Shown here piece by piece: positions 1-9,430 of a stretch of 46,269 nucleotides of DNA. Source of the stretch: Rhodospirillales bacterium (GTDB lineage: Bacteria; Pseudomonadota; Alphaproteobacteria; Acetobacterales; Acetobacteraceae); the NCBI GenBank assembly GCA_017304945.1, contig JAFKLG010000091.1, forward strand, positions 1 to 46,269, in the 5' to 3' direction. A program made the position numbers and the translations under genes. Below the pieces are notes generated by a model that was not told the origin of the DNA, ran no database searches, and was given only the letters and a program-made list of their open reading frames with translations. Every line of letters starts with the position of its first letter. The stretch's first letter is position 1.

Positions 1-115
1 ACGTGACGCCCACCGCCACCGGGCTCACCGTCAAGAATCCGGCGCTCGCGTACCTCGCCGGCCTGCCGGACCAGGGGCGCATCGAGTTCGAGTCGCTCGG
101 CGACTTCACCAACCG

Positions 116-1965
<1,850 letters not shown>

Positions 1966-2235
1966 TTACTCGGCGGCGACCGGCAGCGGTCGGACGGACA
2001 CGTGCACCTTGTCGCCAGCCTTGCGCTGGAACTCGACCTTGCCGTCGACCAGGGCGAAGATCGTGTGGTCGCGGCCCAGGCCGACGTTCTGGCCGGGGTA
2101 CCACTTGGTGCCGCGCTGACGCACCAGGATGTTGCCGGCGATCACGCTCTCGCCGCCGAACTTCTTGATGCCGAGGCGCCGGCCTTCCGTATCGCGGCCG
2201 TTGCGGGACGAGCCGCCTGCCTTTTTATGTGCCAT
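1966..2235 (-). CDS. rpmA: 50S ribosomal protein L27
   Basis: L27 sits near the peptidyl-transferase centre with its N terminus reaching the tRNA ends. The 89-residue protein begins [20 protein letters not shown] and contains [19 protein letters not shown] and [16 protein letters not shown], nearly invariant L27 signatures. Length is normal. There is no N-terminal prosequence of the Firmicutes type. It starts 6 bp after the rplU stop, so the two are co-transcribed and probably co-translated. Confidence 0.98.
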   Translation of the reverse strand: MAHKKAGGSSRNGRDTEGRRLGIKKFGGESVIAGNILVRQRGTKWYPGQNVGLGRDHTIFALVDGKVEFQRKAGDKVHVSVRPLPVAAE

Positions 2236-2241
2236 GGCGGG

Positions 2242-2688
2242 TTACTCCTGGGTGGGGGCGTTTTCGACGTTCTCGGGCGCCTCACCGGAGACGACACCGA
2301 GCGATTCGGCGGCATCCAGGGCGGCCGCGGGCACCGTCTCGGACGCGGTGTGCGGATGGGTGTGGGTCTCGCCGGCGGCATCGGTGATGCCGGCGACGCG
2401 CAGCACGGTCACGTGCTGGCGGTGACCATTGCGGCGGCGGCTGTTCTGCCGGCGGCGCTTCTTGAAGATGATGACCTTCTCCAGCCGGTCCTGGGCGATC
2501 ACGGTCGCGGTCACCGAGGCGCCGGCGACGGTCGGGCCGCCCAGGGTCAGGGTGCCGGGGCCGCCCACGGCCAGGACATCGGTGAAGGTCACGGTGGCGC
2601 CGGGTTCGGCGGTCAGCTTCTCCACCTTCAGCACCGCGTTCGGAGTCACGCGGTACTGCTTTCCGCCGGTGCGGATGACAGCAAACAT
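2242..2688 (-). CDS. rplU: 50S ribosomal protein L21 with C-terminal extension
   Basis: L21 binds 23S rRNA in the large subunit. The core begins [14 protein letters not shown] and includes the basic [19 protein letters not shown] loop and [10 protein letters not shown]. The family is usually about 103 residues; this one has about 148, with an acidic, Ala/Thr/Glu-rich tail of roughly 45 residues that looks disordered. Such tails occur in alphaproteobacterial L21. ATG at 2688 is chosen because it begins the conserved MFAVI; an ATG three codons upstream is also in frame. First gene of the rplU-rpmA-obg-proB operon. Confidence 0.96.
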   Translation of the reverse strand: MFAVIRTGGKQYRVTPNAVLKVEKLTAEPGATVTFTDVLAVGGPGTLTLGGPTVAGASVTATVIAQDRLEKVIIFKKRRRQNSRRRNGHRQHVTVLRVAGITDAAGETHTHPHTASETVPAAALDAAESLGVVSGEAPENVENAPTQE

Positions 2689-2730
2689 GGCGCTCACATT
2701 CTTCCCAGGCTACTCGGCCATAAACATGCG

Positions 2731-2754
2731 GGCCGCGGGTCGGGACCTGCGGCC
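2731..2754 (-). promoter_or_regulatory. Nested hairpin in the rplU leader
   Basis: In the predicted 5' leader of rplU, GGCCGC (2754-2749 on the minus strand) pairs with GCGGCC (2736-2731), and inside it GGTC pairs with GACC around a 2-nt loop. This compact stem lies between the promoter and the start codon. Ribosomal protein leaders often carry autoregulatory structures; that this one does so is inference. Confidence 0.4.
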
Positions 2755-2765
2755 GGAGAGCGGGG

Positions 2766-2793
2766 GTTATAGCCGCCGCGCCCGCAGAGTCAA
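2766..2793 (-). promoter_or_regulatory. Sigma-70 promoter of the rplU operon
   Basis: On the minus strand TTGACT (2793-2788) is followed after 16 bp by TATAAC (2771-2766), a close match to the housekeeping -35/-10 consensus. Transcription should begin near 2759 and give a leader of about 70 nt before the L21 start. This is the clearest housekeeping promoter in the window. Confidence 0.7.
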
Positions 2794-2880
2794 CGCGGGA
2801 GTCGCTGTCCCGGTCGCCCGCTCGGATTCACCTTGGCCCGAAAACCCTCTACGCTCCAGGTGACAATTCAAGGGGGAGCA

Positions 2881-3648
2881 ATGGGAAAGATCGCGGCGAT
2901 CACGGGGGCGGCATCGGGAATCGGGCGCGCCGCGGCCGTGCGCTTGGTCGCGGCCGGCTGGACCGTGACCGGGCTGGACCTGCCGGGCCCTCGACTCGAG
3001 ACCCTGGCGGAGGAGCTGGGGGGCGCCTTCCGGCCCCAGCCCTGCGACGTCGCGGATGCCGACCAGGTGGCGACGGCCTTCGCGACGATCGGCGCCGCGA
3101 CACCGGAGCTGCACGCCCTGATCTGTTGCGCGGGCGTGCTGCGATCCGGATTGATGGCCGAGATGCCGATCGAGGAATTCGATCGCGTCCTGTCGGTGAA
3201 CGTGCGCGGCACCTGGCTCTGCGCCCGCGCAGCGTTTCCGCTGCTGCGGGCGGCGGCGCGGCCGGACGACCCGGCGCGGGTGGTGCTGCTCTCCTCCATC
3301 GCCGCGCTGCGCCCCAAGGTGGTGAGCGGCGCCTACGCCGCGTCCAAGGCGGCGGTCAGCCAGTTGTGCCGGGTGATGGCGGCCGAATGGGCGCCGGCGG
3401 GCGTGCTGGTGAACGCGCTCGCGCCGGGAACGGTCGACACGCCGATGGTCCGCGCCATGGCGGACCCGACGGTGGGGAAGGGGTACCAGCCCTCCGGCGT
3501 CTCGCCGGTCGGACGGATCGCCCAGCCGGAGGACGTCGTCGACGTGATCCAGTTCCTGCTGTCTGACGCCGCCCGCTACCTCGCCGGCACCATCATCCCG
3601 GTGGATGGCGGCACGCAGGCAGCCTTCGTTCCGCCAGGACCCCGCTGA
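2881..3648 (+). CDS. SDR family NAD(P)-dependent oxidoreductase
   Basis: A classical short-chain dehydrogenase of 255 residues. It shows the cofactor motif TGAASGIG (residues 8-15), a CCAG variant of the NNAG motif near 80-83, the catalytic Ser138/139, YAASK (Tyr152, Lys156), and a C-terminal LAGTIIPVDGG typical of the FabG-like branch. The start is at 2881, where AGGGGGAG precedes MGKIAAITG; longer in-frame starts are unsupported. It reads TGATG into the next gene, so it is coupled to the polyamine-type ABC transporter operon. The substrate cannot be told from sequence; the context suggests a compound related to the imported solute. Confidence 0.88.
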   Translation: MGKIAAITGAASGIGRAAAVRLVAAGWTVTGLDLPGPRLETLAEELGGAFRPQPCDVADADQVATAFATIGAATPELHALICCAGVLRSGLMAEMPIEEFDRVLSVNVRGTWLCARAAFPLLRAAARPDDPARVVLLSSIAALRPKVVSGAYAASKAAVSQLCRVMAAEWAPAGVLVNALAPGTVDTPMVRAMADPTVGKGYQPSGVSPVGRIAQPEDVVDVIQFLLSDAARYLAGTIIPVDGGTQAAFVPPGPR

Positions 3649-4739
3649 TGCGCCTGCTTCCCCTGCTCGCCGTGTTCGCCTGCCTGCTGCTGGGCCCGCC
3701 CGCCCTGGCGCAGGAGCGCGTGGTGAACGTCTACAACTGGACCGACTACACCGACCCCAAGGCGCTGGAGCGGTTCACCGCCGAGACCGGCATCAAGGTG
3801 CAGTACGACGTGTTCGACAGCCTGGAGACGCTGGAGGGCAAGCTGCTCGCCGGACATTCGGGCTACGACGTGGTGGTGCCGTCGAACGAGCCGACCCTCT
3901 CGCGCCTGATCAAGGCGGGTGCCCTGGCCGAGATCGACCGGAGCCGCGTGCCGAACTGGAAGAACCTCGATCCCGACCTGATGCGGCGGGTCGAGACCTC
4001 GGATCCCGGCAACCGGCATGGCGCGATCTATCTGTGGGGAACGATCGGCCTGGGCGTGCTGCCCGACAAGGTGCGCGCGCTGGCGCCGGATGCGGCGATG
4101 GACAGTTGGACGCTGCTGTTCAAGCCGGAGAACGCCAAGCGGATCGCCAAATGCGGCATCACCATGATGGACTCCGCGATCGACGTGATCCCCTCGGTGC
4201 TCGCCTATCTGGGCAAGAACCCGAACAGTACCGATCCCGGCGACCTCGCCGCGGTCGAGAAGACGCTGATGGCGATCCGCCCCTACATCCGCACCTTCGC
4301 CAGCGGCGGTGCGCTGGAGGCGATGGCGACTGGCGAAACCTGCCTCGTGTTCGACTACTCGGGCGACGTGATCCAGGCGCAGGCGCGCGCCGCCGAGGCG
4401 GGGCGCGGCGTGACCGTGCGCTACGTGGCACCGAAGGAGGCGACCGAGGTCGGCTTCGACATGCTGGCGATTCCCGCCGACGCGCCGCACAAGGCGGAGG
4501 CGCTGGCGTTCATCGACTTCATGCTGCGGCCGGAGGTGATCGCCGGCATCACCAACGTGGTGCGCTATCCGAACGCGGTGCCGGCCAGCCTGCCCATGGT
4601 GCGCCCCGAACTGAAGGCGGACACCAACGTCTTTCCGACGCCGGAGATGATGGCGCGCTTTTTCACCGTCACTGCGGTCGCGCCCGCTGCCGAACGGGCC
4701 CGCACGCGCCTGTGGGCGCGGTTCAAGGCGGGGAAATGA
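3648..4739 (+). CDS. potF: Polyamine ABC transporter substrate-binding protein (PotF/PotD type)
   Basis: Periplasmic binding protein of 363 residues with a cleavable Sec signal peptide (residues 1 to about 22, LLPLLAVFACLLLGPPALAQ). VVNVYNWTDYTDPKALERF is the family hallmark and carries the Trp/Tyr that stack on the amine. GAIYLWGTIGLGV, FDYSGDVIQAQ and GFDMLAIPADAPHK align by eye with the E. coli PotF binding regions, including acidic residues that hold amino groups. The C terminus RTRLWARFKAGK also matches PotF. It overlaps the SDR stop by one base. Putrescine or a related polyamine is the likely ligand; spermidine or another amine is possible. Confidence 0.88.
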   Translation: MRLLPLLAVFACLLLGPPALAQERVVNVYNWTDYTDPKALERFTAETGIKVQYDVFDSLETLEGKLLAGHSGYDVVVPSNEPTLSRLIKAGALAEIDRSRVPNWKNLDPDLMRRVETSDPGNRHGAIYLWGTIGLGVLPDKVRALAPDAAMDSWTLLFKPENAKRIAKCGITMMDSAIDVIPSVLAYLGKNPNSTDPGDLAAVEKTLMAIRPYIRTFASGGALEAMATGETCLVFDYSGDVIQAQARAAEAGRGVTVRYVAPKEATEVGFDMLAIPADAPHKAEALAFIDFMLRPEVIAGITNVVRYPNAVPASLPMVRPELKADTNVFPTPEMMARFFTVTAVAPAAERARTRLWARFKAGK

Positions 4740-4851
4740 GCGGCGGGCCGGTCGATGCGTCCGGCTGCCCCATGTCCGCCCCGTCTCCTCTCCGTCGTCC
4801 TGGCCGGCCGCTCCGCCTCCCTTCCGTCATGGCCGGCGCGAAATGCGGGCG

Positions 4852-4875
4852 ACGACCGGCACGATGGCCGGTCGT
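4852..4875 (+). repeat. Intercistronic hairpin between binding protein and ATPase genes
   Basis: A perfect 9-bp stem (4852-4860 with 4867-4875, loop acgatg) lies in the 201-bp gap between the binding-protein gene and the ATPase gene. There is no T run. Such stems often raise the level of the binding protein by stabilising the upstream mRNA or partly terminating transcription. The rest of the gap shows nothing I recognise. Confidence 0.45.
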
Positions 4876-4940
4876 AACGTGGGGCCGTACCTGCCCCGAC
4901 GCAGGCGGGCGCCACGTTCGCGTGTCGGGGCGGTGAGGCG

Positions 4941-5987
4941 ATGAGCCTCGTCATCTCCGATCTCACGGTGCGCTACGGCACGGTGGCGGCCCTGTCCGGC
5001 CTCGATCTCACCACCGAACCCGGCGAACTCTTCGTCCTGCTGGGTGGGTCGGGCTCCGGCAAGACGACGCTGCTGCGTGCGATCGCCGGGTTCGTGCGGC
5101 CCACCGCCGGACGCATCGCGCTCGAGGGCGTCGACCTCGCCCCGCTGCCGCCGCACCGGCGGCCGGTGAACACGATGTTCCAGTCCTACGCGCTGTTCCC
5201 GCATCTCTCGGTCGCCGACAACGTCGCGTTCGGCTTGCGCCGCCAGGGCATGCGCGGGGCGGCGCTCTCCGCCCGAGTGGCCGAGATGCTGGCGCTGGTG
5301 CGGCTCTCCGACCTGGCGGGGCGTCGCCCGCACGAACTCTCGGGCGGGCAGCAGCAGCGCGTGGCGCTGGCCCGCAGCCTCGCGCCGGGTCCGCGCCTGC
5401 TGCTGCTGGACGAACCGCTCTCCGCGCTCGACCGTGGCCTGCGCGCCGAAACGCGGCAGGAGCTCATGCGGCTGCAGCGCCGCCTCGGCACCAGCTTCAT
5501 CCTCGTGACCCACGACCAGGACGAGGCGCTCGGCATGGCCGACCGCATCGGCGTCATGCGCGACGGCCGGCTGGCGCAGGTGGGCGCACCGGATGCGGTC
5601 TACGAACATCCGGCCGACCGCTTCGTGGCCGAGTTCCTGGGCGCCGCCAACATCCTGGCGGGGGACCTGGCGTCCGACGGCACGTTCCGGCTTGCCGATG
5701 GCACGATCCTGCGCACCGCGACGGTGGGACAGACCGGGCGCCGGCTGCTCGCCCTGCGCCCCGAACGGCTGCATCTCGGCGCCGCGGCCAATCGGCTGAG
5801 CGGGTCCGTGGTCGGGCAGGACTATGGCGGGGAGAGCGCGACCACGCTGGTGCGGCTGCCCGACGGCACGCTGCTGCGCAGCGTCCAGGCGCTCGATCGG
5901 GGCTTCGGGCCGGCCCGTCTCGCCCCCGGCCAGGACGTCACCTTGGGTTGGTCGCCGGACGCCTGCATCATGCTGGCGCCCGAATGA
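4941..5987 (+). CDS. potG: Polyamine ABC transporter ATP-binding protein (PotG/PotA type)
   Basis: The ATPase that powers the importer, 348 residues. Walker A is GGSGSGKT (residues 35-42, second Gly where most have Pro), Q-loop FQSYALFPH, signature LSGGQQQRVALARSL, Walker B LLLLDEPLSALD and switch His in LVTHDQDEAL. The C-terminal 110 residues form the TOBE-type domain (LLALRPERLHLG) usual in this branch. The stop overlaps the next start as ATGA. With the flanking binding protein and permeases it forms a complete Pot-type importer. Confidence 0.9.
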   Translation: MSLVISDLTVRYGTVAALSGLDLTTEPGELFVLLGGSGSGKTTLLRAIAGFVRPTAGRIALEGVDLAPLPPHRRPVNTMFQSYALFPHLSVADNVAFGLRRQGMRGAALSARVAEMLALVRLSDLAGRRPHELSGGQQQRVALARSLAPGPRLLLLDEPLSALDRGLRAETRQELMRLQRRLGTSFILVTHDQDEALGMADRIGVMRDGRLAQVGAPDAVYEHPADRFVAEFLGAANILAGDLASDGTFRLADGTILRTATVGQTGRRLLALRPERLHLGAAANRLSGSVVGQDYGGESATTLVRLPDGTLLRSVQALDRGFGPARLAPGQDVTLGWSPDACIMLAPE

Positions 5988-6943
5988 GCCCCGGCCCGCG
6001 GCCGGCTGCCTCGTTGCGACAGCTCGATCCGGAGGCACGGGGGCGCACCCAGGTCCCGCTTGCCACTGCCCGCCTCGCGCGTCCCGCGAGGGGCGGAGGC
6101 GCGTCGCTGGTGCTGGCGGTGCCCTGGGTCTGGCTGCTGCTGTTCCTGATCGCGCCCCTTGTCCTCGTGGCGGCGATCGCGCTCGCCGATCCGGCCGACG
6201 GCGTCCCGCCCTTCACGCTGGGGCTCACCCTCGACAACCTCGTCCTGGTCGCGACCGACCCGCTGTACCGCGACGCGCTCTGGCTCAGCCTGAAACTCGC
6301 CGCGATATCGACCATGCTCTGTCTCGCGATCGGCTATCCGATGGCGCTCGCGATCGCCCGCGCGCCGGAGCGCTGGCGCGACCCGCTGCTGCTCGCGATC
6401 ATGCTGCCGTTCTGGACCGGGTTCCTGATGCGCCTGAACGCCTGGATCGGGCTGCTGCGCGACGACGGCCTGGTCAACGCCGTCCTGGGATGGATCGGCA
6501 TCGGCCCACGACACCTGCTCTATACCGACACCGCGCTCTATCTGGGCGTGGTCTACACCTACCTGCCGTTCCTGATCCTGCCGCTCTACGCGCGCCTGGC
6601 GCGGCGCGATCGCGTGCTGGAAGAGGCCGCGGCCGATCTCGGCGCATCGCCGCTGGGGGTGTTCCTGCGCGTGACCCTGCCGCTGTCGCTGCCCGGCGTC
6701 TGGGCGGGCTGCGCGCTGGTCTTCATCCCGGTGGTGGGCGAGTACGTCATCCCCGAACTGCTGGGCGGGCCGCAGGCGCAGCTCGTCGGCCGGGTGCTCT
6801 GGGGGGAGTTCTTCCAGAACCGCGACTGGCCGACCGCCGCCGCCCTCGCCGTCGTGCTGCTGCTGCTCCTGGTCGTGCTGCCGGTCCTGGCGTTGCACCT
6901 CGGCCGGGGATGGACGCGCCTGGACCCGACGGATCAGCGATGA
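5984..6943 (+). CDS. potH: Polyamine ABC transporter permease (PotH/PotB type)
   Basis: Inner-membrane permease of 319 residues. After a basic, Pro/Arg-rich N-terminal stretch of about 40 residues it shows roughly six hydrophobic helices (starting LVLAVPWVWLLLFLIAPLVLV) and the EAA loop EEAAADLGASPLGVFLRVTLPLSLPG that contacts the ATPase. ATG at 5984 overlaps the upstream stop as ATGA and the downstream start overlaps its stop the same way, so the three genes are tightly coupled. An in-frame ATG at 5948 would lie inside the ATPase gene and is unlikely. Confidence 0.9.
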   Translation: MSPGPRPAASLRQLDPEARGRTQVPLATARLARPARGGGASLVLAVPWVWLLLFLIAPLVLVAAIALADPADGVPPFTLGLTLDNLVLVATDPLYRDALWLSLKLAAISTMLCLAIGYPMALAIARAPERWRDPLLLAIMLPFWTGFLMRLNAWIGLLRDDGLVNAVLGWIGIGPRHLLYTDTALYLGVVYTYLPFLILPLYARLARRDRVLEEAAADLGASPLGVFLRVTLPLSLPGVWAGCALVFIPVVGEYVIPELLGGPQAQLVGRVLWGEFFQNRDWPTAAALAVVLLLLLVVLPVLALHLGRGWTRLDPTDQR

Positions 6944-7725
6944 CCCGCCTGATGCTGCTCTGGCTCGCCGCCGGCTACGCGTTCCTCTACGCGCCGATCG
7001 CGTATCTGTTGGTGTTCAGCTTCAATGCGGACCGCATGGTGACCGCCTGGGGCGGCGCCTCGCTGCGCTGGTACCAGGCCCTGTTCACCGACGCGACGCT
7101 GATCGACGCCACCTTGCTGTCGCTGCGCGTTGCCGCCGGATCCGCGACGATCGCGACCCTGGTCGGCACCGCCGCGGGCTATGCGCTGGCACGCTTCGGC
7201 CGGTTCCGCGGCCGTGACGCGTTCGAGGCGGCGCTGGCGGCCCCGCTCGTGCTGCCGGAAGTGATCACCGGCCTCTCGCTGCTGCTGCTCTTCGTCATGC
7301 TCGAGCAGGCGATCGGATGGCCGCAGGGCCGCGGTGCCGGAACGGTGACGCTCGCGCATGCGTCGGTGTCGGTCGCCTACGTGACGATGGTGGTCCGCGC
7401 GCGCCTCGTGGATGCCGGCACGGTGCTCGAGCAGGCGGCGATGGACCTCTACGCCAGCCCCGCCCACGCCTTCGCCTTGATCACCGTTCCGCTGATGGCG
7501 CCCGCGCTGCTGTCCGGCTGGCTGCTCGCCTTCACCCTGTCGATGGATGACGTCGTGGTCGCGAGCTTCACCAGCGGGCCGGGCGCCTCGACGCTGCCGA
7601 TGGTGGTGTTCTCGATGACCCGGCTTGGCGTCACGCCGGAGATCTACGCGCTTGCCTCCGTCATCGTGGCGGTGGTGGCCGGAGGGCTCGCAATCCTGTC
7701 CCTGCTGCGGCTGCGCGGGCGCTGA
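6940..7725 (+). CDS. potI: Polyamine ABC transporter permease (PotI/PotC type)
   Basis: Second permease of the importer, 261 residues. It begins MTRLMLLWLAAGYAFLYAPIAYLLVFSFN, typical of PotC/PotI, has about six membrane segments, and carries the EAA loop EQAAMDLYASPAHAFALITVPLMAP. The motif SFTLSMDDVVV-like (AFTLSMDDVVVASFTSGPG) is characteristic of this family. It starts by ATGA overlap at 6940. No further transporter gene follows; the next gene starts 44 bp later. Confidence 0.9.
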   Translation: MTRLMLLWLAAGYAFLYAPIAYLLVFSFNADRMVTAWGGASLRWYQALFTDATLIDATLLSLRVAAGSATIATLVGTAAGYALARFGRFRGRDAFEAALAAPLVLPEVITGLSLLLLFVMLEQAIGWPQGRGAGTVTLAHASVSVAYVTMVVRARLVDAGTVLEQAAMDLYASPAHAFALITVPLMAPALLSGWLLAFTLSMDDVVVASFTSGPGASTLPMVVFSMTRLGVTPEIYALASVIVAVVAGGLAILSLLRLRGR

Positions 7726-7769
7726 GGCGCGGCGTGCAGCCGAACGGCAGACCGCGCGTTTCGCCGGTG

Positions 7770-8579
7770 ATGCGGATCGCGACCTTCAACATCAACAACG
7801 TCAACCGGCGGCTGCCGAACCTGCTGGCTTGGCTCGACCGTTCGGCGCCGGACGTGGTCTGCCTGCAGGAGCTGAAGGCGGAGCAGGGCGCGTTTCCGAT
7901 CGAGGCGATGCGCGCGGCGGGCTACGGCGCGGTCTGGTGCGGACAGCGGAGCTGGAACGGCGTCGCCATCCTGGCACGCGGCGCCGACCCGGTGCCGACC
8001 CGCCTCGCGCTGCCCGGTGACGCGTCCGACACCCAGGCACGCTATGTCGAGGCCGCGGTCGGTGGCATCCTCATCGCCTCCATCTACCTGCCGAACGGCA
8101 ATCCTCAGCCGGGCCCGAAATTCGATTACAAGCTCGCCTGGTTCGAGCGCCTGATCGCGCATGCGGCGACGCTGCGGGACGCCGGCGTGCCGGTGGTGCT
8201 TGCGGGGGACTACAACGTGGTGCCGACACCGGCCGACATCTATCCGACCCGCTCCTGGGACCGCGACGCGCTGGTGCAGCCCGCCTCCCGCGCCGCCTTC
8301 GCGCGGCTGCTCGCCCAGGGCTGGACGGATGCGCTGCGGCGGCTGCATCCGACCGGTCCGCTCTGGACCTTCTGGGACTACAAGCGGCAGCGTTGGCCGG
8401 CGGACAAAGGGCTCCGGCTCGATCATCTGCTGCTCTCTCCTGACCTCGCGCCGCGCCTGGCCGAGGCAGGGGTCGACCGGTGGGCGCGCGGCGAGCCGAA
8501 CGCGAGCGATCACGCACCCGCCTGGATCGTGCTGGCACCCGCGCGACGATCCGCGCGCCGGCCGCGAGGCGCCGCATGA
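7770..8579 (+). CDS. xthA: Exodeoxyribonuclease III
   Basis: DNA-repair 3'-5' exonuclease and AP endonuclease of the exonuclease-endonuclease-phosphatase fold, 269 residues. Visible motifs are MRIATFNINNVNRRLPNLLAWL, CLQELK (metal-binding Glu), YLPNGN, the catalytic LAGDYNVVP (Asp and Asn), LRLDHLLLSPDL and the SDHAP His at the C terminus. ATG at 7770 is chosen because the conserved MRIATFN begins there; an upstream in-frame ATG at 7734 lacks homology. It lies 44 bp after the permease gene and reads ATGA into the next gene. Confidence 0.93.
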   Translation: MRIATFNINNVNRRLPNLLAWLDRSAPDVVCLQELKAEQGAFPIEAMRAAGYGAVWCGQRSWNGVAILARGADPVPTRLALPGDASDTQARYVEAAVGGILIASIYLPNGNPQPGPKFDYKLAWFERLIAHAATLRDAGVPVVLAGDYNVVPTPADIYPTRSWDRDALVQPASRAAFARLLAQGWTDALRRLHPTGPLWTFWDYKRQRWPADKGLRLDHLLLSPDLAPRLAEAGVDRWARGEPNASDHAPAWIVLAPARRSARRPRGAA

Positions 8580-9298
8580 GCGAGGCCGAGACCGTGCGGA
8601 TCCCCTTCGGCGCACGCACGCTCCCAGGGCTGTTCTGCCGACCTGAGGCCGCGCGCTTCGCCTGCTGCCTCGCACATGGCGCGGGCGCCGGCATGACGCA
8701 CCCGTTCATGGAGGCGGTGGCGGCGGGACTCGCGACGCGCGGCGGAGCGAGCTTGCGGTTCCAGTTCCCGTTCATGGACGCAGGCAGCCGTAGGCCCGAC
8801 CAGCCCGCCGTCGCCACGGCGGCCGTGCGCGCCGCGGTCGAGACCCTGGCCGCGCTTGCACCCGGCCTGCCGCTGTTCGCCGGCGGGAAGTCGTTCGGGG
8901 GCCGCATGACGGCGGTCGCGCAGGCGGCGGACCCGCTGCCCGCGATCCGCGGTCTCGTGTTCCTCGGCTTCCCGCTGCATCCGGCCGGCAAGCCCGGCAC
9001 CAGCCGCGCCGCTCCACTCGCCGCGATCGAGATCCCGATGCTGTTCCTGCAAGGGACGCGCGATGCGCTCGCCCAGCCCGACCTGCTCGCCGGTGTCGTC
9101 GCACCGCTCGCGCCGCGCGCAACCCTGGTGCAGATCCCCGACGCCGATCACGGGTTCCATGTGCCTCGTCGCAGTGGCCAATCGGACGCGGCAGTGCTCG
9201 CGAGGGCGTTGGACGCGCTCGCAGACTGGGCGGCACTGGGCGGAACTGGATGGTCCGTTGTCTCTGCTGAGACCAACACAATTGTGAAAAGGCACTGA
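8576..9298 (+). CDS. Alpha/beta hydrolase of the KANL3/Tex30-like type
   Basis: A 240-residue soluble protein with the alpha/beta hydrolase fold: CCLAHGAGAGMTHPFM (oxyanion region), nucleophile elbow GGKSFGGRM, LVFLGFPLHPAGKPG, IPMLFLQGTRDALAQ (acid region) and the catalytic His in DADHGFHVP. This order fits the small hydrolase group related to the Tex30/KANSL3 domain. It overlaps xthA by 4 nt and is the last gene of the plus-strand operon. Substrate unknown. Just after the stop (about 9297-9318) the 10-mer GAATCCCGCA occurs twice in tandem. Confidence 0.82.
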   Translation: MSEAETVRIPFGARTLPGLFCRPEAARFACCLAHGAGAGMTHPFMEAVAAGLATRGGASLRFQFPFMDAGSRRPDQPAVATAAVRAAVETLAALAPGLPLFAGGKSFGGRMTAVAQAADPLPAIRGLVFLGFPLHPAGKPGTSRAAPLAAIEIPMLFLQGTRDALAQPDLLAGVVAPLAPRATLVQIPDADHGFHVPRRSGQSDAAVLARALDALADWAALGGTGWSVVSAETNTIVKRH

Positions 9299-9430
9299 AT
9301 CCCGCAGAATCCCGCAATTCGTGACACTTCGTGCGATCGCGCTGTCCGGATCGTGAACTCAGGACACGCGCTCGCGACCGTGTTCTCTGGCACAACGCCG
9401 CGGCTTCTTGTTCATTGGAGGGCGTTGTCG

